The notes under the pieces: generated by a model
Database searches by the model: none
What the model was told of the DNA's origin: nothing
Seen by the model: only the letters and a program-made list of their open reading frames with translations
Source of the DNA: Candidatus Burkholderia verschuerenii
GTDB taxonomy: Bacteria > Pseudomonadota > Gammaproteobacteria > Burkholderiales > Burkholderiaceae
Assembly (NCBI RefSeq): GCF_001189365.1
Contig: NZ_LFJJ01000002.1
Location: forward strand, 1-64,000
DNA length: 64,000 nucleotides
Direction: 5' to 3'
In this document: piece by piece, positions 24,948 through 32,324 of the stretch
Layout of the letters: every line of letters starts with the position of its first letter
Position numbering within the stretch: position 1 is the first letter of the stretch
Made by a program: the position numbers and the translations under genes

Positions 24948-25163
24948 ATGGAAGCTATTCAGGGAAAGCATGTGAGCAAGAAAATTTCGGTCGGATTGAT
25001 CCCGGTCGTCGCGCTCGCGTTTACGGCGTTCGGGTTTGGGTTCTCTGTAGAAGCGGCGCTGTCGGTTGGTCCGAAAATGGGCGTGCCGCTGCTCTGCTCA
25101 ATTTTTGCATTCGGCGCGGTGATTGTCGCGGTCGTCCTGAGCGCACGCGAAGCCAACGGCTGA
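24948..25163 (+). CDS. Small membrane protein, 71 aa
   Basis: Start preceded by CGGGGGACATCA. Two hydrophobic segments (SVGLIPVVALAFTAFGFGFS and VPLLCSIFAFGAVIVAVVLS) span most of the protein, so it is a two-helix inner-membrane peptide. No family recognised. Confidence 0.6.
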   Translation: MEAIQGKHVSKKISVGLIPVVALAFTAFGFGFSVEAALSVGPKMGVPLLCSIFAFGAVIVAVVLSAREANG

Positions 25164-25178
25164 TACACCGGAAAACGC

Positions 25179-25547
25179 ATGGCTACCTCTGCTCCGGTTG
25201 TGGATGATGCGCTTGCCAGGTTGTTCGCGGGCGAGTCCGATCCAGTCGAAAAGATCGCGACGAACCAGGGCAGCGCGCTTCTCTGCAACGCAATGGTCTG
25301 GAAGACCGGCGCGCATCCGAACCTGCGTGTTGGAAGGTTGGTTGCCTTGGAGTGCGGCCACTTCACGGTCACAAAGTCGCTGCGACGCGCCAAGTGCGTT
25401 CGATGCGGAGAGATGATTCGTGCCGGGTACGACTACGACGCGTTCAGGAATCTAGGCGGTGCGGATACCTTTTCGTGGCCTGATGATCCGCTTCGCGCAT
25501 TGCACGAACGGGAAGAAATGGAAGCGCAACGGTTCAGGCCGGTATAG
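25179..25547 (+). CDS. Putative zinc-ribbon protein, 122 aa
   Basis: Cys/His pattern LECGHFTVTKSLRRAKCVRC followed by GEM suggests a zinc ribbon at residues 58-80. The protein ends in AQRFRPV, which resembles the RFRP version of the shared tail. The start region GGAAAACGCATGGCT is repeated exactly at the next gene. Function unknown. Confidence 0.6.
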   Translation: MATSAPVVDDALARLFAGESDPVEKIATNQGSALLCNAMVWKTGAHPNLRVGRLVALECGHFTVTKSLRRAKCVRCGEMIRAGYDYDAFRNLGGADTFSWPDDPLRALHEREEMEAQRFRPV

Positions 25548-25555
25548 GAAAACGC

Positions 25556-25915
25556 ATGGCTGCGAAACACAGCACTCCATCCCAAGCACGCGAAGCCGCT
25601 GCCTTCGAGCGAATCCTTGGAGCGATTTGCGGCCGGTTCGGCGCTGAAGTCGTTCAGCCCGCATCAGCGCGCGATCCTGTAAAAATTCGGGCATCTGGCA
25701 GTGAATTCGCCATGCGGATCTACGAGGAAGACGGATGGCCGAGTCGGCTGAGTATCACGATCGACCACTGGCGCGATCGCCTTCAAGTGCGTCCGTTGGA
25801 TAACCAGATCGACGCTGCTGTCGAACGCATAGTGGAGTTTGTTGGACAGGCTGTGACGCTCGATGGAGAGGTTAAATCGCCGGAATTCCGGCTCAAAATA
25901 GTCAGCAGGAGTTGA
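25556..25915 (+). CDS. Hypothetical protein, 119 aa
   Basis: The translation start region is the same 15-mer as at the gene before. The product (AFERILGAICGRFGAEVVQP) is alpha/beta without Cys clusters or membrane segments. The stop codon touches the next start (TGAATG). Function unknown. Confidence 0.6.
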   Translation: MAAKHSTPSQAREAAAFERILGAICGRFGAEVVQPASARDPVKIRASGSEFAMRIYEEDGWPSRLSITIDHWRDRLQVRPLDNQIDAAVERIVEFVGQAVTLDGEVKSPEFRLKIVSRS

Positions 25916-26368
25916 ATGTTGAGGCGTGCAATGAAAGGTAGTTTCTTCGGATCGTGGTGGTACATCGGCCCTGCATTGCTCGCGTATTACGCGATCGTGC
26001 GACTGGCATTCTCTCTCCAAACCATTGACCCTGCGCATGTCGTTCTGGAAGGCGTATCGTGCGATGCGGCAGCAGCAAAGAGAGTCGATGGGGGCTACTG
26101 CAACGCAATCGGAAAACTCTCTTACTCTGTCGTCGGAACTCGATGGCTGACGCCGGAAGGCAGGCCGGATGTTCGAGTTCAAGTCCCGAAAGAATCCGGG
26201 ATTGCGTTTGGCGCGGGCGCTGAGCATTTCCCTGGCGGCAGCGTCGGCATGGCCGTCGCCCTAATTCTTCCGTTCGTATTTCTGTTTGCGCCTGCGGCAT
26301 ATGCGCTATTGCGCCAAATGGAGGACATTGGACGCCGCTGGCGAGCACTGCTCGATGGCGAACGTTAA
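25916..26368 (+). CDS. Membrane protein with two terminal helices
   Basis: The ATG at 25916 directly abuts the previous stop and is preceded by AGGAG. Residues 12-35 (WWYIGPALLAYYAIVRLAFS) and 105-130 (VGMAVALILPFVFLFAPAAY) are membrane segments, enclosing a periplasmic domain with two Cys (GVSCDAAAA, GYCNAIG). No family recognised. Confidence 0.65.
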   Translation: MLRRAMKGSFFGSWWYIGPALLAYYAIVRLAFSLQTIDPAHVVLEGVSCDAAAAKRVDGGYCNAIGKLSYSVVGTRWLTPEGRPDVRVQVPKESGIAFGAGAEHFPGGSVGMAVALILPFVFLFAPAAYALLRQMEDIGRRWRALLDGER

Positions 26369-26455
26369 GGGAACGTGACGGCCGCGATGCGTGAGGCAGA
26401 TCCCACTGCTTGCCCACGTCAAAACCGCATCTGATGGAAAAACGAGGACAGAGCA

Positions 26456-27322
26456 ATGACTGTTGCTGCGTCACAGATCAAACTCACCGGCACTAATCGT
26501 TCGATCTACCTCTTGCATTGGGGCGAGTACGCGGATAAAGCGACGAGCGGTCCATTCATCGGCGCTACTGGTTTGGACTTTTCTGTGCTTGCGGTCAAGT
26601 ATCGCCATGATCGATATGCTGCTGCCGAAGCCGCTTGCAAAGACTCTTGTTACGTGGACGAGGGCGACTTCATCTCATGGTTATTGAGCAACGGGACGCT
26701 CGTGTCTATCGAGACGACGGACGTTTATATCGATATCCGAGCGTCCCTAGAAGATCCGTTCGTGCCGAAGCATTGGCCCGAGTGTCCTGAATGTGCCAAT
26801 GGGCGCGGCGAGCCAGAGTACGGTGCAGTTCGCAAAAGCCTGAACCGCATAACGGAATTCAAACGCTGTACAGAATGCGGGCACGAATGGGGGCATACCG
26901 AAGTCGCGAACGATTCAACGAAGCCGATGCTTGACGATGATGGGCGCGACGTGCAAGGCGGTTGCGTTCCATTCTCCATTAGCAAGGCGTGCGGAGTCGA
27001 ATTTTCCACTGTCTTGCATGTGTGTCAGCGGCATGGTTGGAGCCACGGCGGCATGGCTCAGTCGAAGGCGATCAACGCTGCACGTGAACTGGGGTTTGAA
27101 CTTGAATTACGCAGCCTGAAAGGCATCGGCTCTGGTAAAGCGCCGACGTTGAAAAGGCTGATTTCCGAGTTGCCCACGGACCGAACCTACATCGTCGGCG
27201 TGAACGGTCATTGGCTTGCCTTGGTGCGCGGCGAGATCATGGATAACGACGCGAACACTGGTTATGGCCGCAAGGTTGTAGAGCTTTACGAGGTGAAGAT
27301 AGCAAAAGCTGTTGCTGCTTAA
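26456..27322 (+). CDS. Papain-like cysteine peptidase-like protein with zinc ribbon
   Basis: 288 residues. A zinc ribbon is formed by CPECANGRG and, 28 residues later, CTECGHEWGH (residues 108-148). It is followed by a domain with GGCVPFSISKACG, WSHGGMAQSKAINAARELGF and YIVGVNGHWLALVRGEIMDN. The Cys (about 170), His (GHW) and Asp/Asn (MDN) order is that of papain/C39-like cysteine peptidases found in phages. Substrate unknown; the peptidase function is inferred from the motif order. Confidence 0.6.
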   Translation: MTVAASQIKLTGTNRSIYLLHWGEYADKATSGPFIGATGLDFSVLAVKYRHDRYAAAEAACKDSCYVDEGDFISWLLSNGTLVSIETTDVYIDIRASLEDPFVPKHWPECPECANGRGEPEYGAVRKSLNRITEFKRCTECGHEWGHTEVANDSTKPMLDDDGRDVQGGCVPFSISKACGVEFSTVLHVCQRHGWSHGGMAQSKAINAARELGFELELRSLKGIGSGKAPTLKRLISELPTDRTYIVGVNGHWLALVRGEIMDNDANTGYGRKVVELYEVKIAKAVAA

Positions 27323-27341
27323 TGCGCGGGAAGACGAGACT

Positions 27342-27569
27342 ATGAAAAGCATCACTGGATTTCGACTGCGACGAAGCAAAACTGAAGCAAAGCGGCAAGA
27401 CAACTTCACGCCGGTTTTCTTTGCGACCGTTTTTACAGTGTTCTTCGAAGTCTTGCTGTTCGTGTTTTTGCATGCCGATCCTGAAATGCATTTGCTTAAC
27501 TACGCGTTGGCTGGATTGGTCGCCTTCGGTGCTGTAGCGGTGGCAACCGATGCCAACGTGAACGGCTAG
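27342..27569 (+). CDS. Small membrane protein, 75 aa
   Basis: ATG at 27342. A basic N-terminus (KSITGFRLRRSKTEAKRQ) precedes two hydrophobic segments (VFFATVFTVFFEVLLFVFLH and LNYALAGLVAFGAVAVAT). Function unknown. Confidence 0.55.
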   Translation: MKSITGFRLRRSKTEAKRQDNFTPVFFATVFTVFFEVLLFVFLHADPEMHLLNYALAGLVAFGAVAVATDANVNG

Positions 27570-27611
27570 GAAGTGAGCACTGCTCGACGGCTAACGTTAG
27601 GAAAAAGGTAT

Positions 27612-27977
27612 ATGAAAGTCCTGGTCGAAAAAGAGGCACTCGATGCATTGCTGAAATCCGCCATTCCGGTTCACGAGGGGAATACGCGAGCAATCGCTGA
27701 GGAACTCAACCTCGATGCACTCGTGACGGAAGCGGTGGTAGCTGCTCAGCCACGCAAGCGCGCCAAAGCAGGCAACAGCAACATTGATCCCCTAGACCAA
27801 CTGGTATCGGTGGTGATCGGAGCACCCGAGTCGATGAACCGATTTATTAAGGCTCAGGTGACGGAAGCGGGCACGAACGTGCAGGCGTATACCCGTGCGG
27901 TTCTGCATCTTGCAATGCGCGCTGGCTTGATGGAACGCGTGACGGTCGCGATGCGCGACGCGTCCGAGAGGAAATGA
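27612..27977 (+). CDS. Hypothetical protein, 121 aa
   Basis: ATG at 27612, with AGGAAAAAGG upstream; a GTG at 27573 lacks this signal. The C-terminal half is helical (PESMNRFIKAQVTEAGTNVQ). The following gene begins 1 base after the stop. Function unknown. Confidence 0.6.
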   Translation: MKVLVEKEALDALLKSAIPVHEGNTRAIAEELNLDALVTEAVVAAQPRKRAKAGNSNIDPLDQLVSVVIGAPESMNRFIKAQVTEAGTNVQAYTRAVLHLAMRAGLMERVTVAMRDASERK

Positions 27978-27978
27978 C

Positions 27979-28191
27979 GTGACTAAGATTTCCCAACGCG
28001 CTAAGCGCGCCTCACTGGCGAGTCATCGCCGTTCCGCAGCGATGGCGCGGCTTCGCATGGCCCTTTCGATGGACACAGGCGAACTGCCTGGCATTGCGAG
28101 CATCGCCTCGCCGGCACGCCGTTATCGCCCGCATGTCATTGAGGTGACGCAGGATCTGAGTGTGCTGCAAGCCCACTACTCGAACAAATAG
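27979..28191 (+). CDS. Small basic protein, 70 aa
   Basis: GTG start one base after the previous stop. Very basic N-terminal half (KISQRAKRASLASHRRSAAM), suggesting nucleic-acid binding. No family recognised. Confidence 0.5.
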   Translation: MTKISQRAKRASLASHRRSAAMARLRMALSMDTGELPGIASIASPARRYRPHVIEVTQDLSVLQAHYSNK

Positions 28192-28205
28192 CGCGGAGAG
28201 AAGCG

Positions 28206-28478
28206 ATGCTTAAAAGCGTGTGGTGCCGGATCTTTGGTCATGCGAAGCCGATCACCTACAAAGTGCGTCAAGGCGGCTTCTACATCGGCCCGGATGGTCA
28301 AGGGCTGAGCGATAGCATTGAATGGGAGTGCCCCCGTTGCGGCGGCCGGGCAAATGCCATTTCGTTGCGCACGAAAAATGAGCACCGCGTGCGCGCGGCT
28401 AACCGTATCGAATCGAGCAAATGGAATCCAATGGCGCGCATGCGCCCCGCATACCGGCCGGTAGCCGGTTTAGGATAG
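28206..28478 (+). CDS. Small zinc-ribbon-like protein, 90 aa
   Basis: CRIFGH at the N-terminus and CPRCGG near residue 43 could form one zinc site (the first Cys/His pair resembles the CxxxGH pattern of phage-type DUF proteins). The C-terminal ARMRPAYRPVAGLG contains tail-like RMRP and YRP words but continues beyond them. It shares the DNA word CGGCCGGTAGCCGG with a site at 30079. Function unknown. Confidence 0.55.
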   Translation: MLKSVWCRIFGHAKPITYKVRQGGFYIGPDGQGLSDSIEWECPRCGGRANAISLRTKNEHRVRAANRIESSKWNPMARMRPAYRPVAGLG

Positions 28479-28481
28479 CCA

Positions 28482-28835
28482 ATGAAGAAGATGATTTTCG
28501 CCGTCGCGGCACTCGTTACGTCGAGCTTCGCGTTCGCTCAATCCGCGTCCGCGCCGGACGCCGCACAACAGATGACGCAAACCCAACTAGCCATGCTGCA
28601 CCAGGATTTGCAGCAGGTCGCGGGCGAACTGTCGGCTCATCAGCCCTCGCAAGATCCCTTCTCGTTCTGCTACTTCAAGAACGAGGCTTATTCGCTCGGC
28701 TCGGTTCGTGACGGTCTCGTCTGCGAAGAAGCTGGCATCCATATGACCGCCTCTGACGGTTCATTGGACCGCAAACGCAGTGATCCGCTGCGCTGGATTC
28801 CTGTCAGCCCCAAGGCGCATCGTGGCAATGGCTAA
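28482..28835 (+). CDS. Exported hypothetical protein, 117 aa
   Basis: Clear signal peptide (KKMIFAVAALVTSSFAFAQS) with cleavage probably after AFA. The mature part is Gln-rich (AAQQMTQTQLAMLHQDLQQV) and has two Cys. Periplasmic. Function unknown. Confidence 0.65.
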   Translation: MKKMIFAVAALVTSSFAFAQSASAPDAAQQMTQTQLAMLHQDLQQVAGELSAHQPSQDPFSFCYFKNEAYSLGSVRDGLVCEEAGIHMTASDGSLDRKRSDPLRWIPVSPKAHRGNG

Positions 28836-29151
28836 CCAGGCGGCAATGGACAAGCACCTGATACTGCTCGATGACGGCGAGTTCTTCATCGAGCGTAACT
28901 GTAACGGCGACGCGGACACGGCAAACGGCTTTCTGCTGCGCCGGTGCCCTACTTCTCTCTCGACGCCAGGCGGATATGAGTGCGTCGGTGGGTACGAGCG
29001 CTGTGCATCCGGCGAATGGCGTGCATCGATTAACGCCCCATATGACGAAGTGTCGGACAGCGACTGCCGGCAAGTCGGACGCTTTGCCACCAATCTCGAC
29101 GCCATTACGGTCCTGTGGAAAGCTCGTCGTGATGCTTACTGCCAACACTAG
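28828..29151 (+). CDS. Hypothetical protein, 107 aa
   Basis: The ATG at 28828 overlaps the previous gene by 8 bases; the ATG at 28846, with AGGCGG upstream, is an equally good start. Five Cys in a short protein (ERNCNGD, RRCPTS, YECVGGYERCASG, SDCRQVG) suggest disulfides or metal binding. No signal peptide. Function unknown. Confidence 0.55.
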   Translation: MANQAAMDKHLILLDDGEFFIERNCNGDADTANGFLLRRCPTSLSTPGGYECVGGYERCASGEWRASINAPYDEVSDSDCRQVGRFATNLDAITVLWKARRDAYCQH

Positions 29152-29172
29152 GGTCGATCGAGAGAGATAGAC

Positions 29173-29655
29173 GTGAACAAAGACGAAAAAGAAGCGATTG
29201 GCACTGCTGCACTGCTCGCGCCGGTCCTTCCCTTTGTATACCTCGGCTTGCCGGTTCTGATCGGCGTCATTGGCTACAGCTTGGCTAGTGGTATGCAGTC
29301 GTTTCTGAGTCTTCCGGCGTGGGTGCTCGGCATCACAGCAGCCGCACTGGTAGCCGGAACGATGGCGTGCATCCTCGGGCGGATAAAGGGCATTGCCCAT
29401 GCACCCGTATCGGCCCTGTTGCTGCTGCTCGCGGCTGGCCTCGTCCAGATCAACCGAGCGATGCTGGAGGCAGCGGCTGATAGCGGAACGCATGATGGCA
29501 ATTCATTCGACCGAATGCACGACGCCATGGGGCAAATTGCGTCGTATTTGGCGTTAGGTCTGCCATGGATACTGGCGGTGGTCGTGATCGGCATCTCAGC
29601 CGCGAAAATCTACTCCTACGTGACCATCCTGAAGGCGCGTCGTGAGACAACATGA
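29173..29655 (+). CDS. Integral membrane protein, 160 aa
   Basis: GTG start after GAGAGAGATAGAC. Four hydrophobic segments (ALLAPVLPFVYLGLPVLIGV, VLGITAAALVAGTMACILG, APVSALLLLLAAGLVQIN, LALGLPWILAVVVIGISA). Function unknown. Confidence 0.6.
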   Translation: MNKDEKEAIGTAALLAPVLPFVYLGLPVLIGVIGYSLASGMQSFLSLPAWVLGITAAALVAGTMACILGRIKGIAHAPVSALLLLLAAGLVQINRAMLEAAADSGTHDGNSFDRMHDAMGQIASYLALGLPWILAVVVIGISAAKIYSYVTILKARRETT

Positions 29656-29668
29656 CAGGGAAATGCAG

Positions 29669-29995
29669 ATGAGCGAACTGAAGGAAAGAATTGGCCTTGT
29701 GGCTGGCATGCTGGTCCAGCAAGCCATGACAACAGGACTTGCGTGGGACGACGCGGTTGCTGCGTTTGGACTGGCTTCGAAGGCCGTTGCGCAAGCAGCG
29801 GCAAGCGCGGGTGATGCCAGCCCGCAAGAGTGCATTACGCACGCACGCGAACGCTTTGATGAGGCTTTTTCTCAAGAGGTTCGCGTGGTCGTCGCCAGTT
29901 CGGATATGCGACAGCTTCGTGAGGCATACGGCAGCGAGGATGCACACGCCTCGCTTCTCGCGAATTCGAACGTCCGGGTGTTTAAGCCGCATTGA
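29669..29995 (+). CDS. Hypothetical protein, 108 aa
   Basis: Start at 29669 after AGGGAAATGCAG. Helical protein (KERIGLVAGMLVQQAMTTGL) without recognised domain. Function unknown. Confidence 0.55.
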   Translation: MSELKERIGLVAGMLVQQAMTTGLAWDDAVAAFGLASKAVAQAAASAGDASPQECITHARERFDEAFSQEVRVVVASSDMRQLREAYGSEDAHASLLANSNVRVFKPH

Positions 29996-30111
29996 GCGAC
30001 GCAATGCCCATCGCTACTGTGTCGGCGTCATGTCGAACCGGCACGGAAAACACACTTTGCGCACCTCGCGCTCCGCAACGGCCGGTAGCCGGATATGAGA
30101 GATTGCCTAGC

Positions 30112-30591
30112 ATGAATTTCCCCGACAACGAAAAGACGGTCGGATTCGTCGTGACCGAAGCGAGTACGGCCGCAGATCTTCAGGAAATGCATCGTTCGAT
30201 CTCGCATATGTGTGCTGACCGCGTGGTCGTCCTTTCTCAGCAGTCGTTCGACGTCCGCGAAGCACCTCTTTGGCCGACGCTCGAAGATCTGTTCAACGGT
30301 CTTACGAGGCACTTCGTCGTTGAATCCGTCGCAAGCACTGAACTGGCAGAGCTTCAGCGCCTGAGTCGCGCGAAGAATATCTCGATACTGATGCCTCGGC
30401 CGCCTCTGGCCAGCGGCGACGCGACCATGCCGAATGCGGCCATTGGTGCGATCAAGTTCGCACTCGAAACTGAAGAAGGGCTGGAATTTCTCCGCGCCTG
30501 GTTGCACGGCGATTTCTCGGCAATCCGACGCGACTGGCCCGATGCGCCCGAAAACGTATTTGTGGGCGCTGATCCGACGCACAGTAATTGA
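30112..30591 (+). CDS. Hypothetical protein, 159 aa
   Basis: ATG at 30112; the open frame extends upstream, but without a good start. Alpha/beta protein: GFVVTEASTAADLQEM, CADRVVVLSQQSFDV, NISILMPRPP and an acidic helical end. No family recognised. It is the last gene before the structured leader of the hydrophobic peptide. Confidence 0.55.
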   Translation: MNFPDNEKTVGFVVTEASTAADLQEMHRSISHMCADRVVVLSQQSFDVREAPLWPTLEDLFNGLTRHFVVESVASTELAELQRLSRAKNISILMPRPPLASGDATMPNAAIGAIKFALETEEGLEFLRAWLHGDFSAIRRDWPDAPENVFVGADPTHSN

Positions 30592-30622
30592 AGATTGTCG
30601 ATCCCACCGACTAACGTAACGA

Positions 30623-30708
30623 AAGCCCCCCGGAATAGCGCGCGTTTGAGTGTGGCACGAAGCTAGAGATACAGCTTAAATACTCATTCCACACTCACTA
30701 GGGGGCTT
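30623..30708 (+). ncRNA. Structured leader sequestering a ribosome binding site
   Basis: Three nested perfect helices: AAGCCCCC (30623-30630) with GGGGGCTT (30701-30708); GAGTGTGG (30648-30655) with CCACACTC (30689-30696); AAGCT (30660-30664) with AGCTT (30673-30677). The outer helix pairs the whole AGGGGG ribosome binding site of the 38-codon frame that starts at 30711. Such long-range sequestration is a hallmark of type I toxin mRNAs and of some phage leaders. Confidence 0.6.
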
Positions 30709-30710
30709 GA

Positions 30711-30827
30711 ATGCTCAGTACGTCTGATAGGATTTTCTTGACCGCGATGTTTTTCGCGCTTGCTGTGTTGACTATCATGTCAACTACACAATGTCCTTCG
30801 TGGCTGCGCATAGCGCTGCTCGGCTAG
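30711..30827 (+). CDS. 38-residue hydrophobic peptide, possible type I toxin
   Basis: ATG 5 bases after AGGGGG, 38 codons, TAG at 30825-30827. Residues 8-23 (IFLTAMFFALAVLTIM) form one membrane segment, flanked by a polar N-terminus and a C-terminal part with one Cys (CPSWLRIALLG). Size, single helix and an RNA-paired ribosome binding site fit small membrane toxins such as the Hok, Ldr or Fst class, but no sequence family is recognised. A regulatory leader peptide for the gene at 30864 is the alternative. Confidence 0.55.
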   Translation: MLSTSDRIFLTAMFFALAVLTIMSTTQCPSWLRIALLG

Positions 30828-30863
30828 GGAGATCGGAAGGGTGCCGCTTCGTTAGAGGTTGCC

Positions 30864-31124
30864 ATGAGACGTGTGAATCGGTTCGCAGAATACGAAGGCT
30901 GGAAAATCGAGGCGTCCCCGATCATTCTGGCCAAGCAGCGACTTTTTCAATCTGGCGTAGTTATTCATCGCGAAGACGGCGAGCGCTTTATCTTCTGCGA
31001 CCTTGGCAACCGCGTTTATCGATGGCAAGCGTATGAGCGCGGTATCGAATGGGCCAAGCAGTGGATCGACAACAATTATCGATACGGCGCGGCCGGTAAG
31101 CGCGCCCGCGCCGTCGATTCCTAA
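30864..31124 (+). CDS. Hypothetical protein, 86 aa
   Basis: AGAGG lies just before the ATG. A compact protein rich in aromatics (EYEGWKIEASPIILAKQRLF) with a basic C-terminus. It is convergent with the zeta-like toxin gene and overlaps its stop by 4 bases. Function unknown. Confidence 0.6.
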   Translation: MRRVNRFAEYEGWKIEASPIILAKQRLFQSGVVIHREDGERFIFCDLGNRVYRWQAYERGIEWAKQWIDNNYRYGAAGKRARAVDS

Positions 31125-32041
31125 CTCTGCTTTGGTGTCTGCGGTCGGGCTGCTGGCGAGACCGCATCGACGGGCACAATCTTGCCGTGCTCATATCGAT
31201 AGCTCACGGTTTGCTCGCGACCTACCATATACGCCGTCGTCGCGGTGAGTTGCCGATCGTGCAGTAGCAATTCGCCCGCCACGTCCTGCAACGCGTGGTG
31301 CTCGGTGACTCGAACCACCAGGCCGGTGTAATCCTTGCCGTGCGCGGCCTCGGCAACGCGAACAGGCCGACCATCCGATAGCGCGGCCGACAGCAGCTTG
31401 CGTGATGCGAGCCGCCGCATGTAGGGATCGGTCAGCTTCTCGGCCACCCACGGCAGGACCGCATCCTCCACCGGGAACTCCACGTCTTCGTCCGCCTTGA
31501 TCGCAACGATGCGCAAGTTGCCCGGCTCTTCCGAGTTGTCGAGCACAGTCGCCTGGTCTGCATGCTCGAACGCGGCCGGCAGCAGATCCATCGCCGCAGC
31601 ATAGCGACGGCGGATTGCGTCCGGCTCGACGGCGTGGCCGCCGTCCGCGACGCGGCCGGCGACGCGGAGCACGTTGATTTCAGGATCTTCCGTCGTAACG
31701 AAGAACAGAGAGACGCGGTAGCCAAGCGCCCTCGCCTGCGTCATCAGCGCGACCTTCTCAGGCGTGGACATAACGGTTTCAAAGGCGAAGTCGCGACCGT
31801 CTTGCAGCGCCTGAAGACGGCGCTCTTCCGCGATCTGCGCAGCCTTGAGGTTACGCTCGCGGTAGTCGGGAATCTGGTCTTGGAGACTGCGGGCGATGTC
31901 GTCGGCGTTGATGTATTCTCCCGAAAACTGATCCGGGTCACCGACGACTGCCTCTGTAATGGTGGATTTCCCCGAGCCGTTTGGCCCGGCGAAGATGATG
32001 ACTGCGGGAATGCCTTTTTCTTCTTCGTTCGTGATGGTCAT
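31121..32041 (-). CDS. Zeta-toxin-like kinase with KfrB-type C-terminal domain
   Basis: 306 residues. The P-loop is FAGPNGSGKSTITEAV (residues 17-32), followed by YINADDIAR and DFAFETVMSTPEKV, the layout of zeta/PezT-type kinases that phosphorylate cell-wall precursors. The C-terminus (residues 235-292: KDYTGLVVRVTEHHALQDV, LLHDRQL, VSYRYEHG) looks like the KfrB domain found on many large plasmid proteins. It follows a 73-residue partner gene with a 4-base overlap, as in toxin-antitoxin pairs. Plasmid maintenance is the likely role; the mobile-element KfrB fusion is unusual. Confidence 0.78.
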   Translation of the reverse strand: MTITNEEEKGIPAVIIFAGPNGSGKSTITEAVVGDPDQFSGEYINADDIARSLQDQIPDYRERNLKAAQIAEERRLQALQDGRDFAFETVMSTPEKVALMTQARALGYRVSLFFVTTEDPEINVLRVAGRVADGGHAVEPDAIRRRYAAAMDLLPAAFEHADQATVLDNSEEPGNLRIVAIKADEDVEFPVEDAVLPWVAEKLTDPYMRRLASRKLLSAALSDGRPVRVAEAAHGKDYTGLVVRVTEHHALQDVAGELLLHDRQLTATTAYMVGREQTVSYRYEHGKIVPVDAVSPAARPQTPKQS

Positions 32042-32259
32042 GCAACTTTAAGGGTTTTACGCTTCGCGCTGGACGCGCCGACGCTCACCTTGACGACATC
32101 GCCGGACACCTCCGTTGCCGCCTCTTTCGGCTCACGCACGACGTAGGCGGGTTCGATGCCCTTTTCTTCAAGGTTACGAACGGCCTTCTTCACCGCCGCA
32201 TTGGCGCGCGCCAGAAACACGTCGCTGGTCATATAACGGCCGAGTTTGTCAGCAGGCAT
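32038..32259 (-). CDS. Small partner (putative antitoxin) of the zeta-like toxin
   Basis: ATG at 32259, with GGAG at 6-base spacing. The 73-residue protein (MPADKLGRYMTSDVFLARAN) is basic and helical, and its stop overlaps the toxin start. Position, size and order support an antitoxin, but it does not resemble the classical epsilon or PezA antitoxins by eye. Confidence 0.65.
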   Translation of the reverse strand: MPADKLGRYMTSDVFLARANAAVKKAVRNLEEKGIEPAYVVREPKEAATEVSGDVVKVSVGASSAKRKTLKVA

Positions 32260-32290
32260 GATCCACTCCATTGGACACCTTCTGGTTGAC

Positions 32291-32321
32291 ATTATACTCC
32301 TCGGCATGGTATCGCGCGCAA
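32291..32321 (-). promoter_or_regulatory. Probable promoter of the toxin-antitoxin pair
   Basis: On the minus strand: TTGCGC (32321-32316), 19-base spacer, TATAAT (32296-32291), then 31 bases to the antitoxin start. A consensus -10 with a slightly long spacer. Confidence 0.45.
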
Positions 32322-32324
32322 CAT

